A stretch of 64,000 nt of DNA, from contig NZ_JAUTBA010000001.1 in assembly GCF_030818895.1 (NCBI RefSeq), positions 3,038,001 to 3,102,000 of the forward strand. The letters run 5' to 3'. Made by a program: the position numbers and the translations under genes. Below are positions 55,876 through 64,000 of this stretch, piece after piece; the first letter of the stretch is position 1; every line of letters starts with the position of its first letter. The stretch is from Sphingobacterium zeae. Its GTDB lineage: Bacteria; Bacteroidota; Bacteroidia; Sphingobacteriales; Sphingobacteriaceae. The notes beneath the pieces are model-generated. The model did no database searches and was not told the origin of the DNA. It saw nothing but the letters and a program-made list of their open reading frames with translations.

Positions 55876-56904
55876 CTATCTGAAAGTTTTTAGATCATCA
55901 ATAAAGTTTACCACCTGTTCCTCTTCGGTAGCCCAAGAGGTTATTAGGCGAATAGCAGCATAATCATGATCTATTTCTTTCCAAATATAAAACTGATATT
56001 TTTGACTCAATACCTGAATGAGAGACTTTGGTAAAATAGGGAATAGCTGGTTTGTTGTGGAATCAGTTAAAAACGAATACCCCTTTTCTTTAATTGCTTT
56101 GGCGATTTGCATTGCATATGAATTTGCTTTTTGCGCTAGTTGAAAATACAAATTATCTTTAAACAATTCGAGAAACTGAACGGATAATACACGACCTTTG
56201 GCTAGTAAGGCACCTTTTTGTTTGACCGCATATTCGAAATCCATCGCCAATTCGGGCTTATTGAAAATGACAGCCTCACCTAAAAGCGCACCGTTTTTTG
56301 TACCTCCAATATAGAATACATCACAATACTTTCCAAGATCTGATAGCGATAAATCATTGTTTGCCGCTGTCAATGCATGTCCTAAACGGGCACCATCCAG
56401 ATACAGTAGCAAGTGATTTTCCTGACAACATCCATATAACGCCTGTAGTTCTAATAAGGTATAAATTGTCCCAATTTCTGTAGAATTTGAAATATAAACT
56501 ATTCGTGGTTTTACCACGTGTGGCGCCAAAGCATGCTCATTCAATGTTTTTATGATATCGTCAGGAGTTAATTTTCCATTTATAGTGTCTATGCTAATAA
56601 CTTTATGCCCGGTTGCTTCAATAGCACCCGTTTCATTGGCATATATATGTCCAGTCTTTGCACTAATTACGGCTTCATGAACGCGTAAGAGAAACGATAG
56701 TACCAATAGATTAGTCTGTGTCCCCCCCGATAAAAAATAAACGGAGGCTAGTTCATTAGCTATCTTTCTCTTTATAATGGCTTTTGCTTCTTTGGCATAT
56801 TCATCCTCTCCATACCCAGGTTGCTGTATGAGATTTGTTTCAATAAGTTTATCTAAGATGCGGGGATGCGCCCCTTCTGAATAATCGTTTTTAAAACTAT
56901 ACAT
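55876..56904 (-). CDS. ltaE: Low-specificity L-threonine aldolase-type PLP enzyme
   Basis: The 342-residue fold-type I PLP enzyme has the lysine in FYIGGTKNGALLGEAVIF, SGGTQTNL near residue 60, and LYLDGARLGHAL, all as in the threonine aldolase/beta-eliminating lyase family. It splits threonine (or allo-threonine) into glycine and acetaldehyde. Usual length is 330-350. The gene stands alone. Confidence 0.88.
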   Translation of the reverse strand: MYSFKNDYSEGAHPRILDKLIETNLIQQPGYGEDEYAKEAKAIIKRKIANELASVYFLSGGTQTNLLVLSFLLRVHEAVISAKTGHIYANETGAIEATGHKVISIDTINGKLTPDDIIKTLNEHALAPHVVKPRIVYISNSTEIGTIYTLLELQALYGCCQENHLLLYLDGARLGHALTAANNDLSLSDLGKYCDVFYIGGTKNGALLGEAVIFNKPELAMDFEYAVKQKGALLAKGRVLSVQFLELFKDNLYFQLAQKANSYAMQIAKAIKEKGYSFLTDSTTNQLFPILPKSLIQVLSQKYQFYIWKEIDHDYAAIRLITSWATEEEQVVNFIDDLKTFR

Positions 56905-57327
56905 AAATTTATTTTTTAGTTGACCTGCCCATAACTATTTTGTTCTCAATGTTACTAACATTAGCAATGAATCTTGACCGAATCAAATGTATAAATACAA
57001 TATCGTTTTTTTATAATCTTAAACTTGAAAAAGATTCCTTTCTGAACCACTATTGCTGCATGATTAAAAAAGAAAGGATAAATTAGTTAGTGGCTTTAAA
57101 TCAATCGTTTATCTATATTAAATTATGAGAAGACTTGTAATTGCTGAAAGTATCTTGCTGGTATTTGGAATGGACTACACTTTCAATACCTTTAAGCATT
57201 TAACTAGGGGAAATTTTTTCATATCATGGATATTGATGGAAGCAAAATAGCGCTTTGGCAACTGAATGATATGGTTTACGAAAAGATCGGAATTGTTATG
57301 GGAGTCATCACTATAAACTAAGTTATT
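56905..57327. other. Gene-poor gap with two tiny open frames
   Basis: Nothing recognisable. Two short plus-strand frames begin with ATG: 57125-57250 (41 codons, MRRLVIAESILLVFGMDYTF at the start) and 57226-57321 (31 codons, MDIDGSKIALWQLND). Neither resembles a known protein and they overlap. They could be remains of a lost gene. Confidence 0.3.
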
Positions 57328-57726
57328 TTAGTCCCGTACAGTAAGAACCGATTTTAACATGAGATGCCTAACGCAATCAAGAGCGGTAGCTGAGATAGCC
57401 CCCAAAAAATAAGCGGCTAGATCTGACCATACAAATCCCTGGCCAAATACAAGACGTAACAGCACATTGGTTCTTATCCATACAAAGAACGGAGATTGTA
57501 TGAGTTGTAAAAATTCGATCGTAAAACAGAATAAAACCGTGATGATGCTGGAAAAGAGTAATGATTTTTTAATAAATAGAAATCGTGCTAGCCAGTACAC
57601 CATCACAGCATAGAGGACATCACCGCATATTGGTGGTATTGCCACTATTTTTCGGGACAACAGACCGAGAATGGTAGTTGTTATGGCTAAAACGAGGTAC
57701 TGAATCTTTGTAATGCTTTTCATCAC
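57328..57726 (-). CDS. DUF2809 membrane protein
   Basis: The 132-residue protein has four hydrophobic segments (about 9-27, 38-52, 57-76, 105-122) and family-like motifs GDVLYAVMVYWLARFL and GFVWSDLAAYFLGA. DUF2809 proteins are small inner-membrane proteins of unknown role. It is 17 bases downstream of another small membrane gene on the same strand, so the two are probably co-transcribed. Confidence 0.8.
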   Translation of the reverse strand: MMKSITKIQYLVLAITTTILGLLSRKIVAIPPICGDVLYAVMVYWLARFLFIKKSLLFSSIITVLFCFTIEFLQLIQSPFFVWIRTNVLLRLVFGQGFVWSDLAAYFLGAISATALDCVRHLMLKSVLTVRD

Positions 57727-57743
57727 GATAATGGAAGCTTGGT

Positions 57744-58259
57744 TTATTGCCTTAAATAGGAGACCGTTGGAACAGCATTCCCGAAAATCTTCTTGTTTCC
57801 TTTTGTCGCTACAAATTCACCATGTTGTGCTATCGTACTGGCAATTGAAAAAATCACATTGGTGTCGGTTTGAGGATGTATTGTAGCGAGTAGTTGTTTG
57901 TTTTGATCAAATATCTGAAGCTGGTTGACCAGCGTTTGGTTGATTTCCATGGAATGAATTGTCGCTAATGGAATAGTTTTGGGATCTTTTTTCGAGTTCT
58001 TAATGGATAAATTCTTACTGTCAACCTGTATATCGATCTTAGGATTAATGAATTGTAAGAGGATAATCAGTGGTCCAATTACAACTACCGCGACCAATAT
58101 GCCTAAACCTTTAGCGGAACCAAAATTGTTTGCTGCATCAGCAAGCCCATTTATACCACCAAAAAAGACATAAAGAAGCACAAATACTACTGCTAAATAA
58201 CCTAATCCGAACATTAAACCCTTTTTTACATTATGTGATTTAAATTGAAAAGTCTTCAT
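57744..58259 (-). CDS. Small membrane protein with a PH-like soluble part, unknown
   Basis: The 171-residue protein has two hydrophobic helices (about 14-33 and 49-66), then a soluble beta-rich part (NPKIDIQVDSKNLSIKNSKK, IPLATIHSMEINQTL) that looks like the bacterial PH fold. Function is unknown. It precedes the DUF2809 gene by 17 bases and is divergent, over 104 bases, from a second unknown membrane gene with the same general design. Confidence 0.6.
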   Translation of the reverse strand: MKTFQFKSHNVKKGLMFGLGYLAVVFVLLYVFFGGINGLADAANNFGSAKGLGILVAVVVIGPLIILLQFINPKIDIQVDSKNLSIKNSKKDPKTIPLATIHSMEINQTLVNQLQIFDQNKQLLATIHPQTDTNVIFSIASTIAQHGEFVATKGNKKIFGNAVPTVSYLRQ

Positions 58260-58363
58260 AAAATGCGTATTTAATTTTTCGATGTTTTTTTGTTAAAGAT
58301 ATTTATATTTATGTAATCAGACTGATTAGTTATACATATTTTTTAATTTTATCATAGGCAACA

Positions 58364-59188
58364 TTGGAGAGTATCATTGAGATTAAGCGAGCTAACTTGT
58401 TAAAGAAGTCAGATTACTTTCTATTATTGAATTATACAGTATTCTCAACCCTTGGGATTGTCAGTATATTTTGGGATTGGCAAGCAAGTATTGGTCCTTT
58501 GATAGGTACGATTTTGATTTTAATAATCATTCGTAAAGTAGATATTTGGTCCTATATAATCTGGTTTATTTTTGGATTTATTAGTTTAAGCTTTTTTTTA
58601 TCGTGGATATTTAATCTGTCTTTCGGGATATTTTTGCTGCAAACTACCTGTTTTACAGCAGTTAAGCCTGCGATTTCTACATTCAAGGAAATTGGACTTC
58701 ACCGTACCCATATTGTATTTTCGTTGAATTCTACTGAGTTTACGTGTCTATGCCCAGAAGATAGTGATTACAAAGGGTACTCAATGAATCCCATGGGCTA
58801 TAAAAAACGGTTTAAGATAGCCGACATCATCTTTGTGAAACGTGATCGACAAAATTTAGTTATTGCCCTAAGAGAGTGCCTCATTCGTCCTCGTGAACTA
58901 AATACAGAAGATATAGACCTCATCCTAAATTTTTTTCAGGAGCGCATGCCTCATCTTACCAATACTCTTGAACTGGAAAGTGTTCGCCAAGGAGAGGAAA
59001 GAATAGCTTGGGTTAAATTAACGGTTATTGCTATACCTGCTATTTCCGCGGGACTTGCAATCTATTTTTTTGCCGATAACGGAAGAAATTTTTATAGCAC
59101 AATTTTGGCCTTCGTTTTGGCAATACTTCTTTCAGTAATTTTATTAAAAATTACTGATAAGTCTCATCACCATCCTAAAAATGACTAG
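58364..59188 (+). CDS. Multi-pass membrane protein with soluble middle domain, unknown
   Basis: The 274-residue protein has three or four N-terminal helices (about 20-103), a soluble middle (about 110-205; HRTHIVFSLNSTEF, RFKIADIIFVKRDR) and two C-terminal helices (about 215-265). The start is TTG at 58364 since no nearby in-frame ATG exists; it is uncertain. No family recognised. It converges on and overlaps the GH1 gene by 14 bases. Confidence 0.6.
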   Translation: MESIIEIKRANLLKKSDYFLLLNYTVFSTLGIVSIFWDWQASIGPLIGTILILIIIRKVDIWSYIIWFIFGFISLSFFLSWIFNLSFGIFLLQTTCFTAVKPAISTFKEIGLHRTHIVFSLNSTEFTCLCPEDSDYKGYSMNPMGYKKRFKIADIIFVKRDRQNLVIALRECLIRPRELNTEDIDLILNFFQERMPHLTNTLELESVRQGEERIAWVKLTVIAIPAISAGLAIYFFADNGRNFYSTILAFVLAILLSVILLKITDKSHHHPKND

Positions 59189-60527
59189 CGTTGTTATTTA
59201 AGAAATTTGCGTACCATTGCCCAGAAGATTTTATAATACGCCTTTGATTTTTGAAATCAACATAAACAAGTCCAAATCTTGGACGATAGCCCTCTGCCCA
59301 CTCGAAATTGTCAAGAAAAGTCCATACAAAATATCCTTTAATATTTACATTTTCCTGTTTTGCACGATAAACTTGTTTTATAGCATCCTGTAAATAGGTA
59401 ACTCTTTTTGCATCATGAACCATACCATTTTCAACTTGATCGGCAAACGCAGCTCCATTCTCAGTGACTATTAAAGGGGGCATATTAGGATATGTACTAA
59501 ATTTTTTAAGCATATAGTAGATGGAAGCTGGGTAAACCTCCCAATTCATTTCGGTCATTTCCACTTTACGCTCTTTCGCAGATACTATTTTCGCCCGAAG
59601 ATAAGGAACAAACATTGCGTACCGTATAACTTCCCGTGTATAATTTTGTACCCCTATGAAATCCATATTAAATTTCAAATCTTTTTCATCATTCCCTTGA
59701 ATGTACTTTTCGATTCTATTCAGGATTTTAATCTCTTCGGTAGGATAGCTCATACCTAAAAGCGGCTCTATAAAGAGACGATTTAGCAATACATCTGCTT
59801 TTTTTGCCGCTACCATGTCCTTATCCCTTGAAGAAAAAGGTTCTACGTGAGAACAGGAGAATGTGGTGCCAACATGACTATCAGCTTGTATTGATTTAAT
59901 GATTCGCCCTCCATGTGCCTGTGCTAAAGCAGCATGATGGACTGCAGCCAAAAAATTGCCCAAGCCTCTTCTTTCCGGCGCATGTACACCAAAGAAATAG
60001 CCCGCGGCAGTGAAGACAGTAGGCTCATTGAGCACCATCCAGTTCTTGACACGATCGCCATAGGTCTGCACACATTTGGAAACGAATTCTCCAAACCATT
60101 CTTTCACCTCACGGTTTACCCAACCACCTTTTTTCTCTAATGCATGCGGTAGATCCCAATGATACAATGTAATCCATGGCGTAATTCCAAGTTCAAGAGA
60201 TAGATCAATTAGGCGGTCATAAAAATCCAGACCTCTTTGATTTACTTCGCCTATTCCGTTTGGAAATATACGGCTCCATGATAAAGAAAATCTGTAATTA
60301 GGAATATGCATTCCCTTCATTAGATATAAATCCTGGACATACCGATTGTAAAAATCACAGGCTTCATTGCCATGTTGATTTTGGAATACGCGATTCCTTT
60401 TTTGTACGAACACATCCCATATTGACGGACCTTTCCCATGCAAGTCATGAGCCCCTTCAATCTGGTAGGCAGCTGTAGAAACTCCCCAAATAAAATCTTC
60501 GCCAAAGGCGTCTTTGGTTAAAAGCAT
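59175..60527 (-). CDS. GH1 beta-glucosidase
   Basis: The 450-residue protein has GH1 signatures: the acid/base Glu in VLNEPTVFTAAG, the nucleophile Glu in IVTENGAAF, and the start FGEDFIWGVSTAAYQIEGAH. It has no signal peptide, so it acts in the cytosol on beta-linked disaccharides or aryl glucosides. The C-terminal EWAEGYRPRFGLVYVD is typical. It overlaps the convergent membrane gene by 14 bases. Confidence 0.95.
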   Translation of the reverse strand: MLLTKDAFGEDFIWGVSTAAYQIEGAHDLHGKGPSIWDVFVQKRNRVFQNQHGNEACDFYNRYVQDLYLMKGMHIPNYRFSLSWSRIFPNGIGEVNQRGLDFYDRLIDLSLELGITPWITLYHWDLPHALEKKGGWVNREVKEWFGEFVSKCVQTYGDRVKNWMVLNEPTVFTAAGYFFGVHAPERRGLGNFLAAVHHAALAQAHGGRIIKSIQADSHVGTTFSCSHVEPFSSRDKDMVAAKKADVLLNRLFIEPLLGMSYPTEEIKILNRIEKYIQGNDEKDLKFNMDFIGVQNYTREVIRYAMFVPYLRAKIVSAKERKVEMTEMNWEVYPASIYYMLKKFSTYPNMPPLIVTENGAAFADQVENGMVHDAKRVTYLQDAIKQVYRAKQENVNIKGYFVWTFLDNFEWAEGYRPRFGLVYVDFKNQRRIIKSSGQWYANFLNNNASHF

Positions 60528-61133
60528 GTATGATAATATAATTATTGGACCTTAATGTCAATTCTTTTAAACCATTAAGTTTTGTAAAATCTTAACGGTG
60601 AATAAAAGGAACTGAATTGACCCAAAAAGATTCTAAATAAAATCCGCTCGACAAAATAGCTTATTGTTTTCATAATACATACGTTAATCTCTTTTAACTT
60701 TGGTAACTATCGTACTATAAAATAACAAAACTTATATGAAGTCGATGTGAACGAAAGATTAAATATCAAGACAATAAATGATTCGATGAGCTGGCAGAAA
60801 AGAACTATTTGATTTCAAATTCCGTATATATCGTTCTCTTGAATTCTAAAACTTCTGGTATAATTTTGAAGCCATCACCACCATATCCCTTATTGAATGT
60901 ATCTAAAGCCATTCCTGTTCAATATTGGTTTGATTCGTTTGACGCGCTGTGTCGACAGCCCATTCTAAAAGTATAAATGAATTTCTTTTTCATACATTTT
61001 GATGTTCAATATGATGTTTATAATTAAGTAATCGCTTAAATATAATAAATATATAGAAGACACCTATTCGAAACATCAATTGGAGGAATTGGTTGCAGAG
61101 ATAAATTTAATAGGCTAATAAAATTGTTTGTAT
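60528..61133. other. Long gap with possible coding remnants
   Basis: No intact gene in about 600 bases. On the minus strand a 35-codon frame at 60805-60912 (starts MALDTFNKGYGGDGFKIIPE) and a stop-broken, frame-shifted stretch just before it (LEWAVDTARQTNQTN) have a protein-like composition. They may be a decayed gene; the family is not recognised. Confidence 0.3.
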
Positions 61134-61162
61134 AAAAATGGCCAGAATTCTTTCCGGCCATG
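61134..61162 (-). terminator. Terminator of the ECF sigma gene
   Basis: ATGGCCGGAA pairs with TTCTGGCCAT (one G-T wobble, 4-base loop) at 61139-61162 and continues on the minus strand into TTTTTATA. It lies about 38 bases past the sigma stop. Confidence 0.75.
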
Positions 61163-61199
61163 ACTGCTTTGTAAACTGTTTTTTCAAGTATCGATTATG

Positions 61200-61706
61200 C
61201 TAATCAACGCTCTTTGAATAGATCTTAAGCTGCTTTTGCAATGACTTTCTAGCCATATGTATCCGTGTTTTGACGGTACCCTCCGGAATTTGAAGATGCT
61301 CTGCGATCTCATAATATTTAAATCCTTCTAAGAACATTACAAAAGCATTGTAATAGTCCTTCGAAAGACTATTTAATGCGTGTTGAATATCCGATGCAAC
61401 AAAATTACTTTCTCCACGATTCGTTGTCATGTCATTTCGATAACCAGTGCTGATATATTCACTTCTATAGTTCTCCAGTCGTTTATTACGCGTATATTGA
61501 TTGATATACGTATTTTTCATAATGATATATAGCCATGACATCAATTTAGGATGTTTCAGGAACTTTTCGATAGATGCTAGTGACCTAACCATGGTTTCCT
61601 GCACCAAGTCCTCCCGCTCATCCGGATCATTTGTAAATTGCGCTGCCAAATATTTCAATGTAGGTCTTTTTTCCTTAAAGAGTTGATCGATTGTTGTATT
61701 TTCCAT
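61200..61706 (-). CDS. ECF RNA polymerase sigma factor
   Basis: The 168-residue protein has sigma region 2 (about 20-85, DEREDLVQETMVRSLASIEKF, MSWLYIIMKNTYINQY) and region 4 (about 115-160, YYNAFVMFLEGFKYYEIAEH, PEGTVKTRIHMARKSL). It is similar in plan to the many ECF sigmas of Bacteroidota with roles in stress or nutrient uptake. No anti-sigma gene sits beside it; control must be transcriptional or from elsewhere. Confidence 0.92.
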   Translation of the reverse strand: MENTTIDQLFKEKRPTLKYLAAQFTNDPDEREDLVQETMVRSLASIEKFLKHPKLMSWLYIIMKNTYINQYTRNKRLENYRSEYISTGYRNDMTTNRGESNFVASDIQHALNSLSKDYYNAFVMFLEGFKYYEIAEHLQIPEGTVKTRIHMARKSLQKQLKIYSKSVD

Positions 61707-62051
61707 TTTATCAAATTTTAAGTGTCTATCTTATTGCTTTTACTGCAATTAGGATGCTAGAAAACAGTGTTGAAATTGTAGCTGAGCGAGTATTTAAGTT
61801 TAGGATAAAGTTTATGTTTTTTTTAAATAATTGTAAATCAGTTTTTTAATTTATTTTTTTATGGTGTCAAAGTCTTTTTAGTCAGTCTATTTTGCTTAAA
61901 CAATGAGTGTTTTCCTGCTTAATTTCCCCTTTTTATCTACAGCTTATACGTATTTATACGCAGTGCGTTAATTTGTACATTTTATTTACAGAAATAGATA
62001 TTAATTTTTAAAACTGTTGTACCATTTAAATGGTTATAGGTACAACATGAC
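61707..62051. other. AT-rich divergent gap between ECF sigma and kinase-like genes
   Basis: The 345 bases should hold both promoters. TATACG-TATT-TATACG (about 61945-61960) is a short direct repeat. TACATTTT near 61976 is one base off the -7 element. No gene seen. Confidence 0.35.
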
Positions 62052-62783
62052 GTGGAAAGCAATATGGGGAACGACAACAAAAAGATATATTTCGACGTAT
62101 CGGACGGAGAGAAAGAACACTGCGAAAGTTTTGAAGATCATACGGAATTGAAGCAAGCATGGGACGGTAGTCAGGAGGACTTCTATAAATCGATTATCAA
62201 AAACCAACAGGATGATCTAGGAAAAATAGGACGGTATTTTCGAGATGAATTGGCTCAGGAGCTTTATGGAATGCGTATATCACTTCAGAATTTTACAAAT
62301 CGCTATGGTGATTTCGAAGAATTACGTAGTTTACGTGATTCATTAGGGACCTTGGTTATAGAAATTCGCAATAAAGCAATTTTACTTTACAATCCGATTT
62401 TAAATGACTTAGGAATTTTTCATGCGGTAGACGAATTGGTAGGGAATTATAAAAATCAATCTGGTTTTACAATTGATACGTTACTTGATCCGCATTTGAG
62501 CGAGTTGCACCGCGAGACACAAGTCCATCTATTTAAATTCATAACAGCTTTATTTCAATATTTAAATGACGAGGTAGCTGCTCAGGCTATTGCAATTTCA
62601 TTACAGGTGATTGAATGTGAGATCTTAATTAAAATTTCTCCCTTTTTTAGACAGGGAGATGCATTCTCAAAAACACCGTCTGTAAGTAATCCTATGCGTT
62701 TAATAAAGATTGCTGAGCTTTACAACGCACGCATTGTGAATGACTCGCTGGCGACGGGTATTATAATTAAATTGACTATTTAA
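62052..62783 (+). CDS. Degenerate NarX/DesK-like histidine kinase (pseudokinase)
   Basis: The 243-residue soluble protein matches the cytosolic part of kinases that pair with NarL regulators but has lost its active residues. The dimerisation motif reads ELAQELYGMRISLQNF, with Tyr72 where the phospho-accepting His stands. The following EIRNKAILLYNPILNDLGIF aligns with the normal linker. The N-box is replaced (about 160-175, no EALNN-type Asn pair), the DNGxG box by PFFRQGDAF, while the last IAELYNARI...ATGIIIKLTI still fits the G2 segment. GTG start; ATG at 62064 is an alternative. It precedes a NarL regulator by 10 bases and probably modulates it without catalysis. Confidence 0.7.
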   Translation: MESNMGNDNKKIYFDVSDGEKEHCESFEDHTELKQAWDGSQEDFYKSIIKNQQDDLGKIGRYFRDELAQELYGMRISLQNFTNRYGDFEELRSLRDSLGTLVIEIRNKAILLYNPILNDLGIFHAVDELVGNYKNQSGFTIDTLLDPHLSELHRETQVHLFKFITALFQYLNDEVAAQAIAISLQVIECEILIKISPFFRQGDAFSKTPSVSNPMRLIKIAELYNARIVNDSLATGIIIKLTI

Positions 62784-62793
62784 ACAGATAATA

Positions 62794-63450
62794 ATGATAA
62801 AAATCCTATTGGTTGAAGACCACATGGTTGTTCGTAACGGAATAAAATTACTATTGGAATCGCAAGATGGATTTGATGTTGTTGGGGAGGCATCAAATGG
62901 AAAAGAGGCACTCCAATTCCTAGCTTCAAATCCTGTCCCAGATATTGTATTGACCGACATCAGTATGAATGAAATGGATGGGATGGAACTATTGCAGGTG
63001 ATAAAAAAGCAGTATGAAACGGTTAAAGTGGTTATATTATCCATGCTTAATCAGATCAATTATGTTATTGAAGCTTTCGAATCTGGTCTTTCGGGTTACT
63101 TGGTTAAAAACGTAGGCTATAGCGAATTACTGTTTGGATTAAATCATATCGCTGCTGGTGGTCGGTATCTGAGTGAAGAAATCGCCATGCTATTATTGGA
63201 TCAAGTCAGCTCCGGACAGAGCTATACGCAGCTGCGGGGAGAAATCTATGAAGATTTCGACATCTCAGATCGAGAGCTTGAGGTATTAAAACTAATAGCT
63301 GAGGGGTATACCAATGTGGAAATTGCAGACAAGATTTTTTTAAGCAAGCGTACGGTCGAGGGCCATAGGCAAAACCTAATTGATAAAGCCGGAGTCAAAA
63401 ATACCGCGCATTTGGTTAAATTTGCTTTCGAAAGAGGTATTCTAAATTAA
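62794..63450 (+). CDS. NarL/FixJ-family response regulator
   Basis: The 218-residue regulator has an intact receiver (E8/D9, phospho-acceptor D55 in IVLTDISM, lysine in SGYLVKN) and LuxR HTH (about 155-212, SDRELEVLKLIAEGYTNVEIA). It is 10 bases after the kinase-like gene and is likely its target. It closely resembles the regulator at 40066, sharing long identical stretches at the N-terminus (ILLVEDHMVVRNGIKLLLES) and the HTH (ADKIFLSKRTVEG). Confidence 0.94.
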   Translation: MIKILLVEDHMVVRNGIKLLLESQDGFDVVGEASNGKEALQFLASNPVPDIVLTDISMNEMDGMELLQVIKKQYETVKVVILSMLNQINYVIEAFESGLSGYLVKNVGYSELLFGLNHIAAGGRYLSEEIAMLLLDQVSSGQSYTQLRGEIYEDFDISDRELEVLKLIAEGYTNVEIADKIFLSKRTVEGHRQNLIDKAGVKNTAHLVKFAFERGILN

Positions 63451-63469
63451 TAGGACGTTCAATTCATTC

Positions 63470-63524
63470 CTGTATTGATGACTAATCATATCCAATACAG
63501 ATTGACGTAATGGTCAATCTGTAT
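63470..63524 (+). other. Overlapping hairpins downstream of the NarL regulator
   Basis: CTGTATTG (63470-63477) can pair with CAATACAG (63493-63500), or ATACAGATTGAC (63495-63506) can pair with GTCAATCTGTAT (63513-63524). The shared bases make the two exclusive. The second is followed by CTTTTG and could end transcription of the regulator gene; it overlaps the end of the convergent unknown gene. Confidence 0.55.
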
Positions 63525-63846
63525 CTTTTGGGATAATTGGATTTTCGACATCGTCAGCACAATATGATTTTTTTCGTCCTCTTCTCTTATTATGGTTTTC
63601 CTCTGTTAAATCTTGATGTTTATAATTGATGTCTTCCTCTTCGTTGGGATCGATTTCGTCTAAGTCTGGTGCAGGGTGCTCAATAGCATCAGTGTCATTT
63701 GGATCCGGTGCTGTTCGGTTACCAAGTAATCCTTTTCCATACCATATGTTACTAAAATAGTAGGCAATAATAATACCTCGTTTTACTACTGCACTTTGTG
63801 ATAATATTTCTTCCATTTCGATTTTGCTTAGTTGATTACATATCAT
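63514..63846 (-). CDS. Small acidic protein with basic tail, unknown
   Basis: The 110-residue protein (or 100 from ATG at 63816) has an N-terminal helical part (EMEEILSQSAVVKRG), a hydrophobic-aromatic patch (IIIAYYFSNIWYGKGLL), a very acidic stretch of D, E and P, and a basic RRGRKK near the end. No family recognised. Its start lies only 4 bases from the start of the divergent gene at 63851, so one of the two starts may be wrong. Confidence 0.45.
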   Translation of the reverse strand: MICNQLSKIEMEEILSQSAVVKRGIIIAYYFSNIWYGKGLLGNRTAPDPNDTDAIEHPAPDLDEIDPNEEEDINYKHQDLTEENHNKRRGRKKSYCADDVENPIIPKDTD

Positions 63847-63850
63847 TTTA

Positions 63851-64000
63851 ATGGACGCTATTCTCTCTATAAATAAACAATGTCTGGTAGAAAATAGTTT
63901 GACAGATTTCAGTATTCAAGATCAGGGATCAATTGACCAACATTTGTTCAGGGAATGGTTCAACAATAGGGAAATACAGGTGGACAGTAGTGCCTTGGCC
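63851..64000 (+). CDS. Unknown protein, 3' end outside window
   Basis: From ATG 63851 the frame is open for 50 codons to the window edge (MDAILSINKQCLVENSLTDF at the start). The composition is protein-like and there is no signal peptide. No family can be recognised from this short part. Confidence 0.4.
   Translation, partial: MDAILSINKQCLVENSLTDFSIQDQGSIDQHLFREWFNNREIQVDSSALA

Noticed and set aside
63750..63762. A further TACTA/TAGTA palindrome resembling the imuA operators
   Set aside because: Its spacer is 3 bases, not 7, and it lies inside a coding region.

Overview
The window is chromosomal DNA from a member of the Bacteroidota, most likely Sphingobacteriaceae and close to Sphingobacterium. 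This is inferred from several traits. Promoter-like sites follow the Bacteroidota pattern (TTG, about 20 bases, TAnnTTTG). Two ECF sigma factors are present, one paired with a beta-barrel protein. There are also a TonB-dependent receptor locus, TPR-type signalling proteins and a fused SpmA/SpmB protein. Base composition is AT-rich and gene order looks like stable chromosome: no transposase, integrase, phage gene, CRISPR array or rRNA was seen. The genus is an inference and was not tested by any search.

Layout. 1-9 kb: a copper-type P-type ATPase cut by the window edge, an MscS channel, pantothenate kinase, OsmC protein, methylglyoxal synthase, SpmAB, a patatin phospholipase and lysyl-tRNA synthetase. 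9-18.4 kb: an ECF sigma factor with a membrane-anchored barrel protein, a HAD phosphatase, and a tetR-tolC-MFP-RND efflux operon. 18.6-29.7 kb: a cytochrome c/SCO pair, small lipoprotein, hotdog protein, MFS transporter, purN, thioredoxin-like protein, clpB, three near-identical tRNA-Thr genes, alkaline phosphatase and small unknown genes. 29.7-32.6 kb: an Lrp-type regulator divergent from ornithine aminotransferase and arginase (arginine catabolism). 32.7-39.9 kb: a TPR/HTH regulator, then a TonB receptor, parallel beta-helix lipoprotein and beta-propeller phytase, which looks like a phytate-phosphate acquisition locus. 40-44.4 kb: an orphan NarL-type regulator, lgt, and a LytS/LytTR-type two-component pair. 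44.4-49.9 kb: imuA-imuB-dnaE2, the translesion mutasome, preceded by two matching 17-bp operator-like inverted repeats. 50-61 kb: an MFS pump divergent from an HxlR regulator, D-lactate dehydrogenase, a response-regulator remnant, a DUF4838 carbohydrate-active protein, threonine aldolase, small membrane proteins and a GH1 beta-glucosidase. 61-64 kb: an ECF sigma factor, a degenerate histidine-kinase-like protein next to a NarL-type regulator, and unknown genes at the edge.

The most interesting signals are: (1) the paired TACTA-N7-TAGTA sites on the imuA promoter, a candidate DNA-damage operator; (2) a kinase-like protein (62052-62783) that has lost its phospho-accepting His and ATP-binding boxes but sits beside an intact regulator whose paralogue lies 22 kb away; (3) the receptor/beta-helix/phytase locus, where a beta-helix lipoprotein occupies the place usually held by a SusD-type protein; (4) operator-like inverted repeats upstream of copA, in the lrp-rocD gap and in the MFS-hxlR gap.
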